Shown: positions 16,484 to 25,113 of the stretch, piece by piece
Layout: each line of letters opens with the position of its first letter
How positions within the stretch are numbered: position 1 is the first letter of the stretch
Origin: Hyphomonadaceae bacterium
Lineage (GTDB): Bacteria; Pseudomonadota; Alphaproteobacteria; Caulobacterales; Aquidulcibacteraceae
Assembly (NCBI GenBank): GCA_023384105.1
Contig: JAHDXR010000003.1
Span: 1-64,000, forward strand
Direction: 5' to 3'
DNA: 64,000 bases
Position numbers and translations under genes: made by a program
The notes under the pieces: generated by a model
Seen by the model: only the letters and a program-made list of their open reading frames with translations
What the model was told of the DNA's origin: nothing
The model's database searches: none

Positions 16484-18055
16484 ATGGCCAAGAAAGAACG
16501 GGCCGCCGAACGTCCGGCCGCCCCAACCATGGATGATCGGATCGCCGACCTGCGCGCACGCCAAGCGCGGGCGCGGGAAATGGGCGGCGAGGAGGGGCTG
16601 AAAAAGCACCGCGCCTCGGGCCGCCTCCCCGTGCGCGAACGGGTGGAGCTGCTGATCGACGCCAACACCTGGTTCGAGATCGGCGCGCTCGCGCTGCCGG
16701 AATTGCGCACCTCCCGTCATGTGCCGGGCGATGCGGTCTTGACCGGCTTCGCCAAACTCGACGGACGCAACATAGGCGTGATCGGCATCGACTCCTCGGT
16801 GCTTGCCGGCACCACCGCGCCGACGAGCATGCGCAAGCAAGGACGCCTCATCGAAATCGCGCAGAAGAACGGCTTTCCCATCGTGCTCCTTTGCGACGCC
16901 GATGGCGGACGAATCCCCGACGTCATGGGTTGGCGCTTCAGCGGGCTGCCTCTCGACTTCAAAACCTTCCTGAAGCGCACCGACGGCGGCCCGCTCGTGC
17001 CGCGCGCGGCGGCGGTGCTCGGCCCATCCTACGGCGACAGCGCACTCCATGCCTCGACCGCGCATTTCGTGGTGATGACGCAAACCAGCTCGCTCGCACT
17101 CGTCGGCCCCTCGATCGTCGAGCAGGCAACCGGCGAGGTCGTCAGCGACCTCGAACTCGGCGGCCCAGCGAAGGCGCTGGCGAACGGCAACGCCCACATG
17201 GCGGTCGATAGCGAAGCAGATGCGATGAACGCGATCGCGGCGTTCTTATCCTTCCTCCCCGCCAATTCCAGCCTGCCCGCGCCCGCGGCGCCGGCGCGCG
17301 CGCCGCGCACGCCGGCGGAAGAGCTCGAACGCATCGTTCCGCTTGGCGCTAAAACTGGTTACGACATGCGCCAGGTGATCGAAGCGATCGCAGACGAGGC
17401 CTCGATCTTTCCGTGGGCGGACGAATGGGGCGGCGCTTTGCTCACCTGCTTGGCGCGGATCGGCGGTCAGCCGATCGGTATCGTCGCGAACCAGCCAATT
17501 GTCCGCGCCGGCGCGCTTGACGCGCACGCTCTCACCAAGGAACACGACTTCGTCGATCTTTGCGACTCGTTCAACCTGCCGCTTGTCTTCCTGCATGACG
17601 TGCCGGGCCTGCTCGTCGGAGGCGAAGCGGAGAAGACGGGAATTCTGAAAGCGTACGAACGCTTGGCGCTGCGCATCTCCACAGCCAATGTGCCCAAGAT
17701 CGGGGTTGTCATCCGCAAGGCCTATGGCGGCGGACATTTCGCCATGGGCGGACGTCCGCTGCATCCGGATTTTCTCTTCGCGTGGCCCACCGCAGAACTG
17801 GGTTTCATGGCGCCGGAGACCGGGGTGCGCACAATCTACCGGCGCAAGCTTGAGGAAGCGCTCGCCAGCGGCGGCGTTGAAGCACGGGATAGACTCGCAG
17901 CGGAGCTGGAAGTGGAGTGGACCGCCGAATCCGAGCCGTGGGAAGCTGCGGCGCATCTCTCACTCGACGACGTCATCGAGCCGGCGAAGACGCGCGAGAT
18001 TCTAATCCAGGCGCTCACCTACGCGTGGGGCGATCGCGAGCGTGTCTCGCCATGA
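16484..18055 (+). CDS. Acyl-CoA carboxylase, carboxyltransferase (beta) subunit
   Basis: A 523-aa carboxyltransferase of the propionyl/methylcrotonyl/geranyl-CoA carboxylase group. It moves CO2 from carboxybiotin to an acyl-CoA. Two crotonase-like halves are visible: the N-half with LASS-like VLGPSYGDSALHA and the C-half with DVPGLLVGGEAEKTGIL and KAYGGGHFAMGGR. The ATG at 16484 fits family starts; 16427 would precede the second operator half. Three-gene operon: this gene, a SnoaL-like gene and the biotin carboxylase gene, all overlapping by ATGA. It is distinct from the methylcrotonyl-CoA carboxylase at 43 kb, so the substrate is different and unknown. Confidence 0.85.
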   Translation: MAKKERAAERPAAPTMDDRIADLRARQARAREMGGEEGLKKHRASGRLPVRERVELLIDANTWFEIGALALPELRTSRHVPGDAVLTGFAKLDGRNIGVIGIDSSVLAGTTAPTSMRKQGRLIEIAQKNGFPIVLLCDADGGRIPDVMGWRFSGLPLDFKTFLKRTDGGPLVPRAAAVLGPSYGDSALHASTAHFVVMTQTSSLALVGPSIVEQATGEVVSDLELGGPAKALANGNAHMAVDSEADAMNAIAAFLSFLPANSSLPAPAAPARAPRTPAEELERIVPLGAKTGYDMRQVIEAIADEASIFPWADEWGGALLTCLARIGGQPIGIVANQPIVRAGALDAHALTKEHDFVDLCDSFNLPLVFLHDVPGLLVGGEAEKTGILKAYERLALRISTANVPKIGVVIRKAYGGGHFAMGGRPLHPDFLFAWPTAELGFMAPETGVRTIYRRKLEEALASGGVEARDRLAAELEVEWTAESEPWEAAAHLSLDDVIEPAKTREILIQALTYAWGDRERVSP

Positions 18056-18867
18056 CGCGCACGCTCAACCTCAACGACGGCCCCGCCTTCCTCGCGCTGA
18101 TGAAGCGCTACGTCATGGACTACTGCAATAGCCACGACCAGGCAGTGACAGAGTCGATCATGGCGCCCGACTACACGTTGCGCATGGGCGATCATTTGGT
18201 GTCGGGCCGTGACACCGCCTACTTCGACGCGACACGCAAGCAGATGAACCAGTTCCCCGGCCTCGTCCTCACCGTGCACGAGATCTGGACATCCGGCGAG
18301 CGGCTCGCGATGCGCTTCACCGAACACGGCGCCTCGCTCCGTCACAATGGCGCATGTGCGGCCTGGAGCGGCATCGGCCTTTACAAATGGAACGGCGAGC
18401 AGCTCACCTATAATTCGGTCGAGCAGGATTATTTCTCGCGCGCGCGCCAATTGAAGAACGGCGCACCCAATCCCGTCGATCACCCGGCCATCGCGCCATG
18501 GGATGGCGCCCCGCTTGCGCCAGACGCCGCAGCAGAGGCCAGCGTCCGCGCCTGGCTTGACAGCGGCGCGCTCGCGCGCACGCAGGACGTTTTCTGCGAT
18601 GATGCATGGACTGGCGTCGATACGGGCGAAGTGCTCGATCAAGCCGGCATCGTTATCAACGATCTTTTCTCGTGCGGGCTTCATGTCGCCTTTCACGCAA
18701 CCCAATACGGGCGCGTGCGCGGCGATTTTGACGCCGCCAATGCCGGTCGCAACGGCAAGCTGCACATGGCCGGCATCGTTCACCTCGAAAGCGGCTGCGT
18801 CGCAGGAGGGCGGATCATCCGCAATCGTCTTGATCTTCAGCGCGATCTGGCGGCGGCCGCCCCATGA
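18052..18867 (+). CDS. Double SnoaL/NTF2-like domain protein
   Basis: A 271-aa protein with two related regions, about residues 10-130 and 150-265, each with the pattern of small NTF2-fold polyketide-cyclase-like proteins (MKRYVMDYCNSHD, SGERLAMRFTEHG; the second half is more diverged, HVAFHATQYGRVRG). It is sandwiched between carboxylase subunit genes and overlaps both (ATGA), so strict co-expression is expected. SnoaL folds act as isomerases, hydratases or cyclases; it may process the substrate or product of the carboxylation. The function is inference. Confidence 0.7.
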   Translation: MTRTLNLNDGPAFLALMKRYVMDYCNSHDQAVTESIMAPDYTLRMGDHLVSGRDTAYFDATRKQMNQFPGLVLTVHEIWTSGERLAMRFTEHGASLRHNGACAAWSGIGLYKWNGEQLTYNSVEQDYFSRARQLKNGAPNPVDHPAIAPWDGAPLAPDAAAEASVRAWLDSGALARTQDVFCDDAWTGVDTGEVLDQAGIVINDLFSCGLHVAFHATQYGRVRGDFDAANAGRNGKLHMAGIVHLESGCVAGGRIIRNRLDLQRDLAAAAP

Positions 18868-20660
18868 GCGCCTCCAGGCTTCAAATCAAGGCGCCGATCC
18901 GCGCCGTGCTCGTCGCCAACCGCGGCGAGATCGCCGTACGCATCATCCGCGCCTGCCGCGAATTGGGCATTCGCGCCATTGCCGTGCACAGCGCGGCAGA
19001 TGCAGGCGCGTTCTGGACGCGCATGGCCGATGACGCGCGAGACATCGGCCCCGCCGCGGCGGCGCAATCCTACCTCAACATCGAAGCCATAGTTGCGGCC
19101 GCGGGAGCGGCCGGCGCCGACGCCGTCCATCCCGGCTACGGCCTTTTGAGCGAAAGCCCGATCTTCGCCCAGGCTGTGCGCGATGCGGGCCTGCGCTTCA
19201 TCGGGCCTTCGCCGAGCGCGATCGCGATTATGGCGGACAAGGTCACCGCGCGCAAAGCGGCGACCGACGCCGGCCTTCCCGTGCTGCCGGGCACGGAATC
19301 GACTGTCGAGAGTATCGCCGAAGGGCTCAAAGCAGCGCCCGCGATTGGCTGGCCGATCGCCGTGAAGGCGAGCTTCGGCGGCGGCGGACGCGGGATGCGC
19401 GTGGCGCAGAGCGAGTCCGACCTTGAGGCGGCGATGGAGCAGGCCTCGCGCGAGGCCGCCGCTGCATTCGGCCGCGCCGAAATCTATCTTGAGCGCTATC
19501 TCCCAAAGCCGCGCCACATCGAGGTGCAGATTCTGGCTGACAGCCGCGGCGGCGTCATCCATCTGGGCGACCGCGATTGCTCTGTGCAGCGCCGGCACCA
19601 GAAGCTGCTTGAGGAAGCGCCCGCACCCGCCCTGCCGGATGGGTTGCGCCAGCGTATCGCCGACGCATCGGTCAGGCTCGCCCGCAGCGTCGGATATGAG
19701 AGCGCCGGCACTGTCGAGTTTTTAGCCGACATCGCCAATGACGCCTTCTATTTCCTTGAAATGAATACACGCCTGCAGGTCGAGCACGGCATCACCGAAC
19801 TCGTCACCGGCGTCGACATCGTGCGCGAGCAGATTGCCATCGCGGCAGGCGAACTGCTTTCGCTGCATCAGCAAGATGTTGTTGTACGCGGACATGCGAT
19901 CCAGGCGCGCATCGCCGCTGAAGACGCTTGGGACGGCTTTCGCCCCTCGCCCGGCCGCATCGAAGCGCTGCGCCTGCCGCAGGGACCAGGCGTGCGGCTC
20001 GATTTCGGCGTCGAAGCGCACGATGAAATTCCCGGCCACTACGATTCCATGTTCGGCAAGATCCAGGCGCTAGCCGCGACGCGCGACGAAGCCCGCTTGC
20101 GCCTCGGCGTGGCGTTGGATGACTTCATGGTCGCCGGCGTGCCGACGACGGCGTCCTATCTGCGCATTCTGCTCGATCAACCGTCGTTCGCCGCGGTCAC
20201 GCACGATACGGGTTCGCTCGAACGCGAATGGCGGCCCGATCCCGCAAAGCGCCCCACGCCCACGCTCGCCGCCGTTACGGCGGCGCCATCAGCGCCTGCT
20301 TATTCAGAGCGGCGGATCGCTGCGCCTTGGGGCGGCCGGCTGATTGAGGTCGCTGTGTTCGGCCGCGTCGACAATGGTGCGGCGGCTGCGGCTTCCGGCA
20401 ACGCACGCCCGAATCGCGAGCTGGCCGGTGCGGTCATTGGCGGTCCCGACGTCACGGCGCCCATGGACGCTTCCGTGAACGCGATCCCGGTCAAGCTCGG
20501 CGACACCGTCGCCAAGGGTGCGCCGCTCGTCATTCTCGAAGCGATGAAGATGGAAGTGATCGTGTCAGCCCAGCGCGACGGACTCGTGTCCGTCATTCAT
20601 GTCGCCCCCGGCGACGCCGTAAAGATCGGGGCGACGCTGCTGACGCTTAGCGAAGCGTAG
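18864..20660 (+). CDS. Acyl-CoA carboxylase alpha subunit (biotin carboxylase + BCCP)
   Basis: A 598-aa protein that carboxylates its own biotin with ATP and bicarbonate. It has a biotin carboxylase N-domain (VLVANRGEIAVRIIRAC), an ATP-grasp loop (KASFGGGGRGMRV near residue 170), IEVQILAD, EMNTRLQVEHG near residue 300, and a C-terminal biotinyl domain with ILEAMKME carrying the biotinyl lysine. It is shorter than typical 650-670-aa alpha subunits, with a reduced linker. It is the last gene of the carboxylase operon and pairs with the 16484 gene. Confidence 0.88.
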   Translation: MSASRLQIKAPIRAVLVANRGEIAVRIIRACRELGIRAIAVHSAADAGAFWTRMADDARDIGPAAAAQSYLNIEAIVAAAGAAGADAVHPGYGLLSESPIFAQAVRDAGLRFIGPSPSAIAIMADKVTARKAATDAGLPVLPGTESTVESIAEGLKAAPAIGWPIAVKASFGGGGRGMRVAQSESDLEAAMEQASREAAAAFGRAEIYLERYLPKPRHIEVQILADSRGGVIHLGDRDCSVQRRHQKLLEEAPAPALPDGLRQRIADASVRLARSVGYESAGTVEFLADIANDAFYFLEMNTRLQVEHGITELVTGVDIVREQIAIAAGELLSLHQQDVVVRGHAIQARIAAEDAWDGFRPSPGRIEALRLPQGPGVRLDFGVEAHDEIPGHYDSMFGKIQALAATRDEARLRLGVALDDFMVAGVPTTASYLRILLDQPSFAAVTHDTGSLEREWRPDPAKRPTPTLAAVTAAPSAPAYSERRIAAPWGGRLIEVAVFGRVDNGAAAAASGNARPNRELAGAVIGGPDVTAPMDASVNAIPVKLGDTVAKGAPLVILEAMKMEVIVSAQRDGLVSVIHVAPGDAVKIGATLLTLSEA

Positions 20661-20829
20661 CCTCGACCCCAGGCCCACGCGAACGCTTTCGTCCCAGACA
20701 GATTGTTTTTGCAGATTGCGCCCTACGGCCAGGAGAAAGTCCGGCCCGTACTGGCGCTTCAAGCCCGCCTGTACGAAAGCCCGCCAACATATTCTATAGT
20801 GTCGGCTGGATTTTTCTTAGAAATCAAAG

Positions 20830-20914
20830 TGGTGCCCAGAAGAGGACTCGAACCTCCACGGTGTTACCCGCCAGTACCTGAAACTGGTGCGTCTACCAAT
20901 TCCGCCATCTGGGC
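20830..20914 (-). tRNA. tRNA-Leu (CAG anticodon)
   Basis: Read on the minus strand: acceptor GCCCAGA pairs with TCTGGGC, D-arm GGCGGAATTGGTAGAC, anticodon loop TTTCAGG between CCAG/CTGG stems, a long variable arm, and T-arm GGTTCGAGTCC. An encoded CCA end is visible at 20830-20832. The 85-nt length including CCA is normal for leucine tRNA. The surrounding space (20661-21018) holds nothing else I can support; a T-rich stretch lies downstream of the tRNA. Confidence 0.95.
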
Positions 20915-21018
20915 ACTGAGCGGGCGGATGTAGTGGAGCGGGAGGGGCGCGTCAATCTCGGGTGGGCGCGACCGGGGGCGGTATGGGCCGGGCCGGCGGC
21001 GCGTGCTAGGCGCGAGGC

Positions 21019-22794
21019 ATGCGTTTTCCGGTCCTCGCCCTCTGCCTCACCCTCGCCGCGTGCGCCACAGCGCCGGCCCACACCGCCGCCCCGCTCTCCA
21101 CCGCCGGCGTCGCGTCCGCCTGGGACGCCGCCCGGATCGAGCCGATCCTGCAGCGGACGCAGCGGCTGCATTTGGCCGCGGACGTCTCGGCGCTATCCCC
21201 CGGCGAGCAGGCGGCGGTGCGGGAGCTGCTGGCGGCGGGCGAGCGCATGCACCGCCTCTACATGGCGCAGCGCCATCCCCAGGCGCTCGCGGCGCAAGCC
21301 TATCTCGACGCGCACCCGGAGCTGGCGGGGGAGCGCGACCTGTTCCGGCTCAATGCCGGGCCGATCGCCTCGACGCTCGACAACACACGCGAAGCGTTCC
21401 TGACCGTGGCGCCCGAAGCGCCGGCGCGGAACGTCTATCCGCAGGGCGCGACCCGCGCGGCGCTCGACGCGTTCTTCGCCACGCATCCGGAGCGGCGCGA
21501 CGAGCTGCTCGACGGCCGCGCCGCGGTGTGGGCGGCAACGCCGGAGAACCGTCGCCGCGCGCTCGCGGCGCTGGACCGCCACCCGGCGCTCGATGCGCTG
21601 CACCCCGGCCTGCGCGACCGGCTGCGCACCAGCGAGACCTATCTCGCCGTGCCGTATTCGGTCGCCTACGCCGAGGACATTTTCTTCGTCTATGATCGCC
21701 TGAACGCGGCAGCAGCCCATGTCGAGAGCGGCGATCCGGCGTTCGCGCGCTATCTGCGGCTGCGCGCCCGCGATCTCCTGACCGACGACTACGAAGCCGG
21801 CGATGCAGCCTGGGTGAGCGGCCGTTTTACCGGCAACCTCAACGCCCAGATCGGCGCTTACGAAACCTATGACGACGCGCTCTACGGCGTGAAGACGTTC
21901 TTCTCGCTCTCGCTCTTGGTGCGCGACCGTCCGCGCAGCGACGAGCTGCAGGCGGCGCTCGGCGACATCCAGACGGTCGAGAACGCGCTGCCCTATCAGC
22001 ACCATCGCGAGGTGCGCAGCGACATCCCGGTCGGCGTCTACAATATCATCGCCGATTTCGGCCAGGCGCGCGGGGCCAACACCGCGACAATCCTGCCGAA
22101 CGAGGCCTATCTCGCCCGCCAATACGGCCGCACCATCCTGATGCGCGGCAACATCCTCTTGAACGAAGAGCAGTTCGCCGAAACCCATCGCGCCTTCGCC
22201 GCGGCGGTGATCCCGGGCCAAGCCGACGACATCGCCGCCGAAGGCGCCTTCTACCGCACGCTCTGGCACGAGATCGGCCACTATCTCGGCGTCGACCAGA
22301 CCGCCGACGGGCGCGATCTCGACGCCGCGCTCGAAGACACGGCCGACCTGCTCGAAGAGATGAAGGCCGACCTCGTCTCGCTCGAAGCGGCGCGCATTCT
22401 TCACCAGCGCGGGCGCATCAGCGATGCGCAGCTGCGCAGCATCTATGCCTCCGGCGTCCGCCGCGTGCTGCAGAAGAACCGCCCGCGCCGCGAACAGCCG
22501 TACCAGACCATGCAGCTGATCCAGTGGAACTGGTTCATGGAGCGCGGCGCGCTGCGGTTCGAGGACGGGCGCCTCGGCATCGACTACGCGCGCTATCCGG
22601 AGGCGGTGACGAGCCTGCTGCGCGACGTGCTGGCGCTCCAGCGGGCCGGCGACCGCGCCGGCGCCAGCGCCTTCGTCGACCGCTGGACGACATGGACTCC
22701 CGAACTGCACGAAGCGATCGCAAGCCGCATGCGCGACAGCGAACGCACCCGCTACACGCTCGTGACCTACGAGGCGATCGACGGCCCCCGCTGA
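21019..22794 (+). CDS. Lipoprotein zinc peptidase, dipeptidyl-peptidase III-like (M49 type)
   Basis: A 591-aa protein with a lipoprotein signal (LCLTLAACATAP, Cys near residue 15), so it is membrane-anchored on the periplasmic side. The zinc site is LWHEIGHYLG near residue 418, followed about 35 residues on by LLEEMKADLVSLE, matching the second-motif glutamate of the DPP III group. The helix-rich N half is typical of bacterial DPP III-like proteins. It is probably a cell-envelope oligopeptidase. It stands alone between tRNA-Leu and RNase D. Confidence 0.78.
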   Translation: MRFPVLALCLTLAACATAPAHTAAPLSTAGVASAWDAARIEPILQRTQRLHLAADVSALSPGEQAAVRELLAAGERMHRLYMAQRHPQALAAQAYLDAHPELAGERDLFRLNAGPIASTLDNTREAFLTVAPEAPARNVYPQGATRAALDAFFATHPERRDELLDGRAAVWAATPENRRRALAALDRHPALDALHPGLRDRLRTSETYLAVPYSVAYAEDIFFVYDRLNAAAAHVESGDPAFARYLRLRARDLLTDDYEAGDAAWVSGRFTGNLNAQIGAYETYDDALYGVKTFFSLSLLVRDRPRSDELQAALGDIQTVENALPYQHHREVRSDIPVGVYNIIADFGQARGANTATILPNEAYLARQYGRTILMRGNILLNEEQFAETHRAFAAAVIPGQADDIAAEGAFYRTLWHEIGHYLGVDQTADGRDLDAALEDTADLLEEMKADLVSLEAARILHQRGRISDAQLRSIYASGVRRVLQKNRPRREQPYQTMQLIQWNWFMERGALRFEDGRLGIDYARYPEAVTSLLRDVLALQRAGDRAGASAFVDRWTTWTPELHEAIASRMRDSERTRYTLVTYEAIDGPR

Positions 22795-22854
22795 CGCCCA
22801 GGCCGGACTCTCGCCGGCTAGCGCTTGAGGACAAATTGGACTAAGCGCTCCGCT

Positions 22855-23517
22855 ATGATCCGCAAGCTCTCTCTCACCATCGACGGCAAGGACGGCCGCA
22901 ACGTCGTCGTCTATCTGCACAAGGGCGACCTGCCCGACGGCGTGGCCTTCAACGGCCCGGTCGCCGTCGATAGCGAGACGATGGGGCTTTCGCTGATCCG
23001 CGACCCGCTCTGTCTGGTGCAGATCTCCGACGGCGGCGGCGAAGCGCATCTGGTGCAGCTCGACCGCGCCACCTACGACGCGCCGAATTTGAAGCGCGTG
23101 CTGGCCGATCCGAACGTCTTGAAGCTGTTCCACTTCGCCCGCTTCGACGTCGCCATGTTCATGCGCGACCTTTCGGTGATCACCGCGCCGATCTACTGCA
23201 CCAAGATCGCCTCGAAGCTGGTGCGCACCTACACCGACCGCCACGGCCTCAAGGACCTCACCAAGGAGGTGCTCGGCCGCGACATCTCCAAGGATCAGCA
23301 GTCGAGCGACTGGGGCGCCCCTGAACTGAGTGACGCGCAGCTGGCCTACGCCGCCTCAGACGTGCTCCACCTGCATGCGCTGAAGGAAAGGCTCGACGCG
23401 ATGCTGGCGCGCGAGGGCCGGGTGGAGGTGGCTCAATCGTGCTTCGACTTCCTGCCGACGCGCGCCGCGCTCGACCTCGCCGGCTGGGAGGAGACGGACA
23501 TTTTCGCGCACTCGTAA
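22855..23517 (+). CDS. rnd: Ribonuclease D-like 3'-5' exonuclease
   Basis: A 220-aa DEDDy exonuclease. Catalytic motifs are in order: VAVDSETMGL (Exo I, Asp and Glu), HFARFDVAMF (Exo II), and LAYAASDVLHL (Exo III, Tyr and Asp). The C-terminal HRDC domain of Escherichia coli RNase D is absent, as in short alphaproteobacterial versions. It would trim tRNA and other stable RNA 3' ends. The ATG at 22855 begins the conserved region. Confidence 0.85.
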   Translation: MIRKLSLTIDGKDGRNVVVYLHKGDLPDGVAFNGPVAVDSETMGLSLIRDPLCLVQISDGGGEAHLVQLDRATYDAPNLKRVLADPNVLKLFHFARFDVAMFMRDLSVITAPIYCTKIASKLVRTYTDRHGLKDLTKEVLGRDISKDQQSSDWGAPELSDAQLAYAASDVLHLHALKERLDAMLAREGRVEVAQSCFDFLPTRAALDLAGWEETDIFAHS

Positions 23518-23567
23518 CCGCCGCTACGCCCGTTGCTCCGGGCGTCGCACGCGCGCTAGTTTGCGGC

Positions 23568-25094
23568 ATGACCCTCGACACCTACACGCCCGTTCCCGAT
23601 CTGATCCGCGCATATGCCGCTACGGCGCCCGGAAAGGCGGCGCTCATCCTCGAGGACCGGCAGCTCAGCTACGACGAATTCGTGCGGCTGGGCGATCGCG
23701 TCGCGGCGGCGCTGCAGCGTGAAGACGTAGCCGCGGGCGAAAGCGTGGCGATCTGCGCGGGCACGTCGCTCGAATATGGCTGCGCCTTTTTCGGCGCGCT
23801 GATCGCAGGCGTGGCGATGGCGCCGATCGCGCCCTCCTCGACGCCGGACGGCATCGCCGCCATGGCGGCCGACTGCGGCGCCAAGGTCTTCTTCGTCGAC
23901 AAGGCCGTCGCCGACGCGATGGGCGCGGAACTTGGCAAGGTGAAGGCCAGGATCGTCGGCCTCGATGCGGGCGCGCCGGGCGTTCCGTTCGCCGAGTTTC
24001 TGGCGCCGGAGGGCGCGAAACCGGCGCCGGTGGCGATCACGGAAGAGCTGCCGTTCAACATCATCTATTCGTCCGGCACGACCGGCGCGCCCAAGGGCAT
24101 TGTGCAGAGCCACGGCATGCGTTTCTGGCAAGTCGTGCGCGTGCAGCCGATGGGATACAGCGAAAACAGCGTCGTGCTGCTCTCGACGCCGCTCTACTCG
24201 AACACGACGCTGGTGAGCTTCTTCCCGACCCTGGCGCTGGGCGGCACGGTCGTGCTGATGAAGAAGTTCGACGCCGGCCAGTTCCTGGCGCAATCGCAGC
24301 GCCATCGCGTGACGCATGCGATGCTCGTGCCGGTTCAGTATTCGCGCATCATGGCGCGCGAGGACTTCGACAGCTACGATCTCTCCAGCTTCCAGATGAA
24401 GTTCTCAACCTCGGCGCCGTTCTCGCCCGCGCTGAAACAGGACGTGCTGAAACGCTGGCCGGGCGGCCTGGTCGAATATTACGGCATGACCGAGGGCGGC
24501 GGCGCGTGCGTTCTGGCGGCGCACCTGTTTCCGGACAAGCTGCACACGGTCGGCATGCCGGCGCCGGGGCACGACATCCGCGTCATCGACGAAGACGGCA
24601 AGGAACTGCCGCGCGGCGAAGTCGGCGAAGTCGTCGGCCGCTCGGACATCATGATGAGCGGCTATCACAATCGCAAGGATCAGACCGACGCCGCCATTTG
24701 GATCTCGCCCGAAGGCTTGCGCTTCATCCGCACCGGCGATGTCGGCCGCTTCGATGCGGACGGCTTCCTGGAGCTGATGGACCGCAAGAAGGACATGATC
24801 ATCTCGGGCGGCTTCAACGTGTATCCAAGCGATCTCGAAGCTGTGCTGCGCCAGCATCCCGATGTGGCGGATGCGGCGGTCGTCGGCGTGCCGAGCGCGG
24901 AATGGGGCGAGACGCCGGTGGCGTTTGTGGTCTCAAGCGGCGCCGACGGCGAGACGCTGCGCGCGTTCGCGAACGAGCGGCTCGGCAAGACGCAGCGGAT
25001 CAGCGCGGTGGAGCTGGTCGACGAACTGCCGCGCAGCCATATCGGCAAAATCCTGAAACGCGAGCTGCGGGACGCCTACGCAGCGAAGCGCTGA
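23568..25094 (+). CDS. AMP-dependent acyl-CoA synthetase
   Basis: A 508-aa ANL ligase. Motifs: IYSSGTTGAPKGIV (near residue 164), YYGMTEGGG, FIRTGDVGRFD, the hinge IISGGFNVYPSDLE, and the catalytic lysine in SHIGKILKREL. It fits medium/long-chain or aryl acid CoA ligases; the substrate cannot be named. The start at ATG 23568 aligns with family N-termini. It follows rnd by 50 bases and converges with the FAH gene, with no operator palindrome nearby, so it is not part of the 0-20 kb regulon. Confidence 0.84.
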   Translation: MTLDTYTPVPDLIRAYAATAPGKAALILEDRQLSYDEFVRLGDRVAAALQREDVAAGESVAICAGTSLEYGCAFFGALIAGVAMAPIAPSSTPDGIAAMAADCGAKVFFVDKAVADAMGAELGKVKARIVGLDAGAPGVPFAEFLAPEGAKPAPVAITEELPFNIIYSSGTTGAPKGIVQSHGMRFWQVVRVQPMGYSENSVVLLSTPLYSNTTLVSFFPTLALGGTVVLMKKFDAGQFLAQSQRHRVTHAMLVPVQYSRIMAREDFDSYDLSSFQMKFSTSAPFSPALKQDVLKRWPGGLVEYYGMTEGGGACVLAAHLFPDKLHTVGMPAPGHDIRVIDEDGKELPRGEVGEVVGRSDIMMSGYHNRKDQTDAAIWISPEGLRFIRTGDVGRFDADGFLELMDRKKDMIISGGFNVYPSDLEAVLRQHPDVADAAVVGVPSAEWGETPVAFVVSSGADGETLRAFANERLGKTQRISAVELVDELPRSHIGKILKRELRDAYAAKR

Positions 25095-25113
25095 GCGGAG
25101 GCCGAGGGCCAAG

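Noticed and set aside
18052-18867. SnoaL-like protein as a limonene-1,2-epoxide hydrolase
   Set aside because: The fold is related, but I could not confirm the Asp-Arg-Asp catalytic set, so no enzyme name is given.
20703-20933. Open frame of 76 codons on the plus strand over the tRNA-Leu gene
   Set aside because: It is antisense to the tRNA; the RRGLEPPRCYPPVPETGA-type product is a well-known artefact of reading the complement of tRNA-Leu.
21193-23244. 683-codon minus-strand frame opposite the DPP III-like and RNase D genes
   Set aside because: The opposite strand encodes two proteins with intact catalytic motifs; this frame has no recognisable domain.
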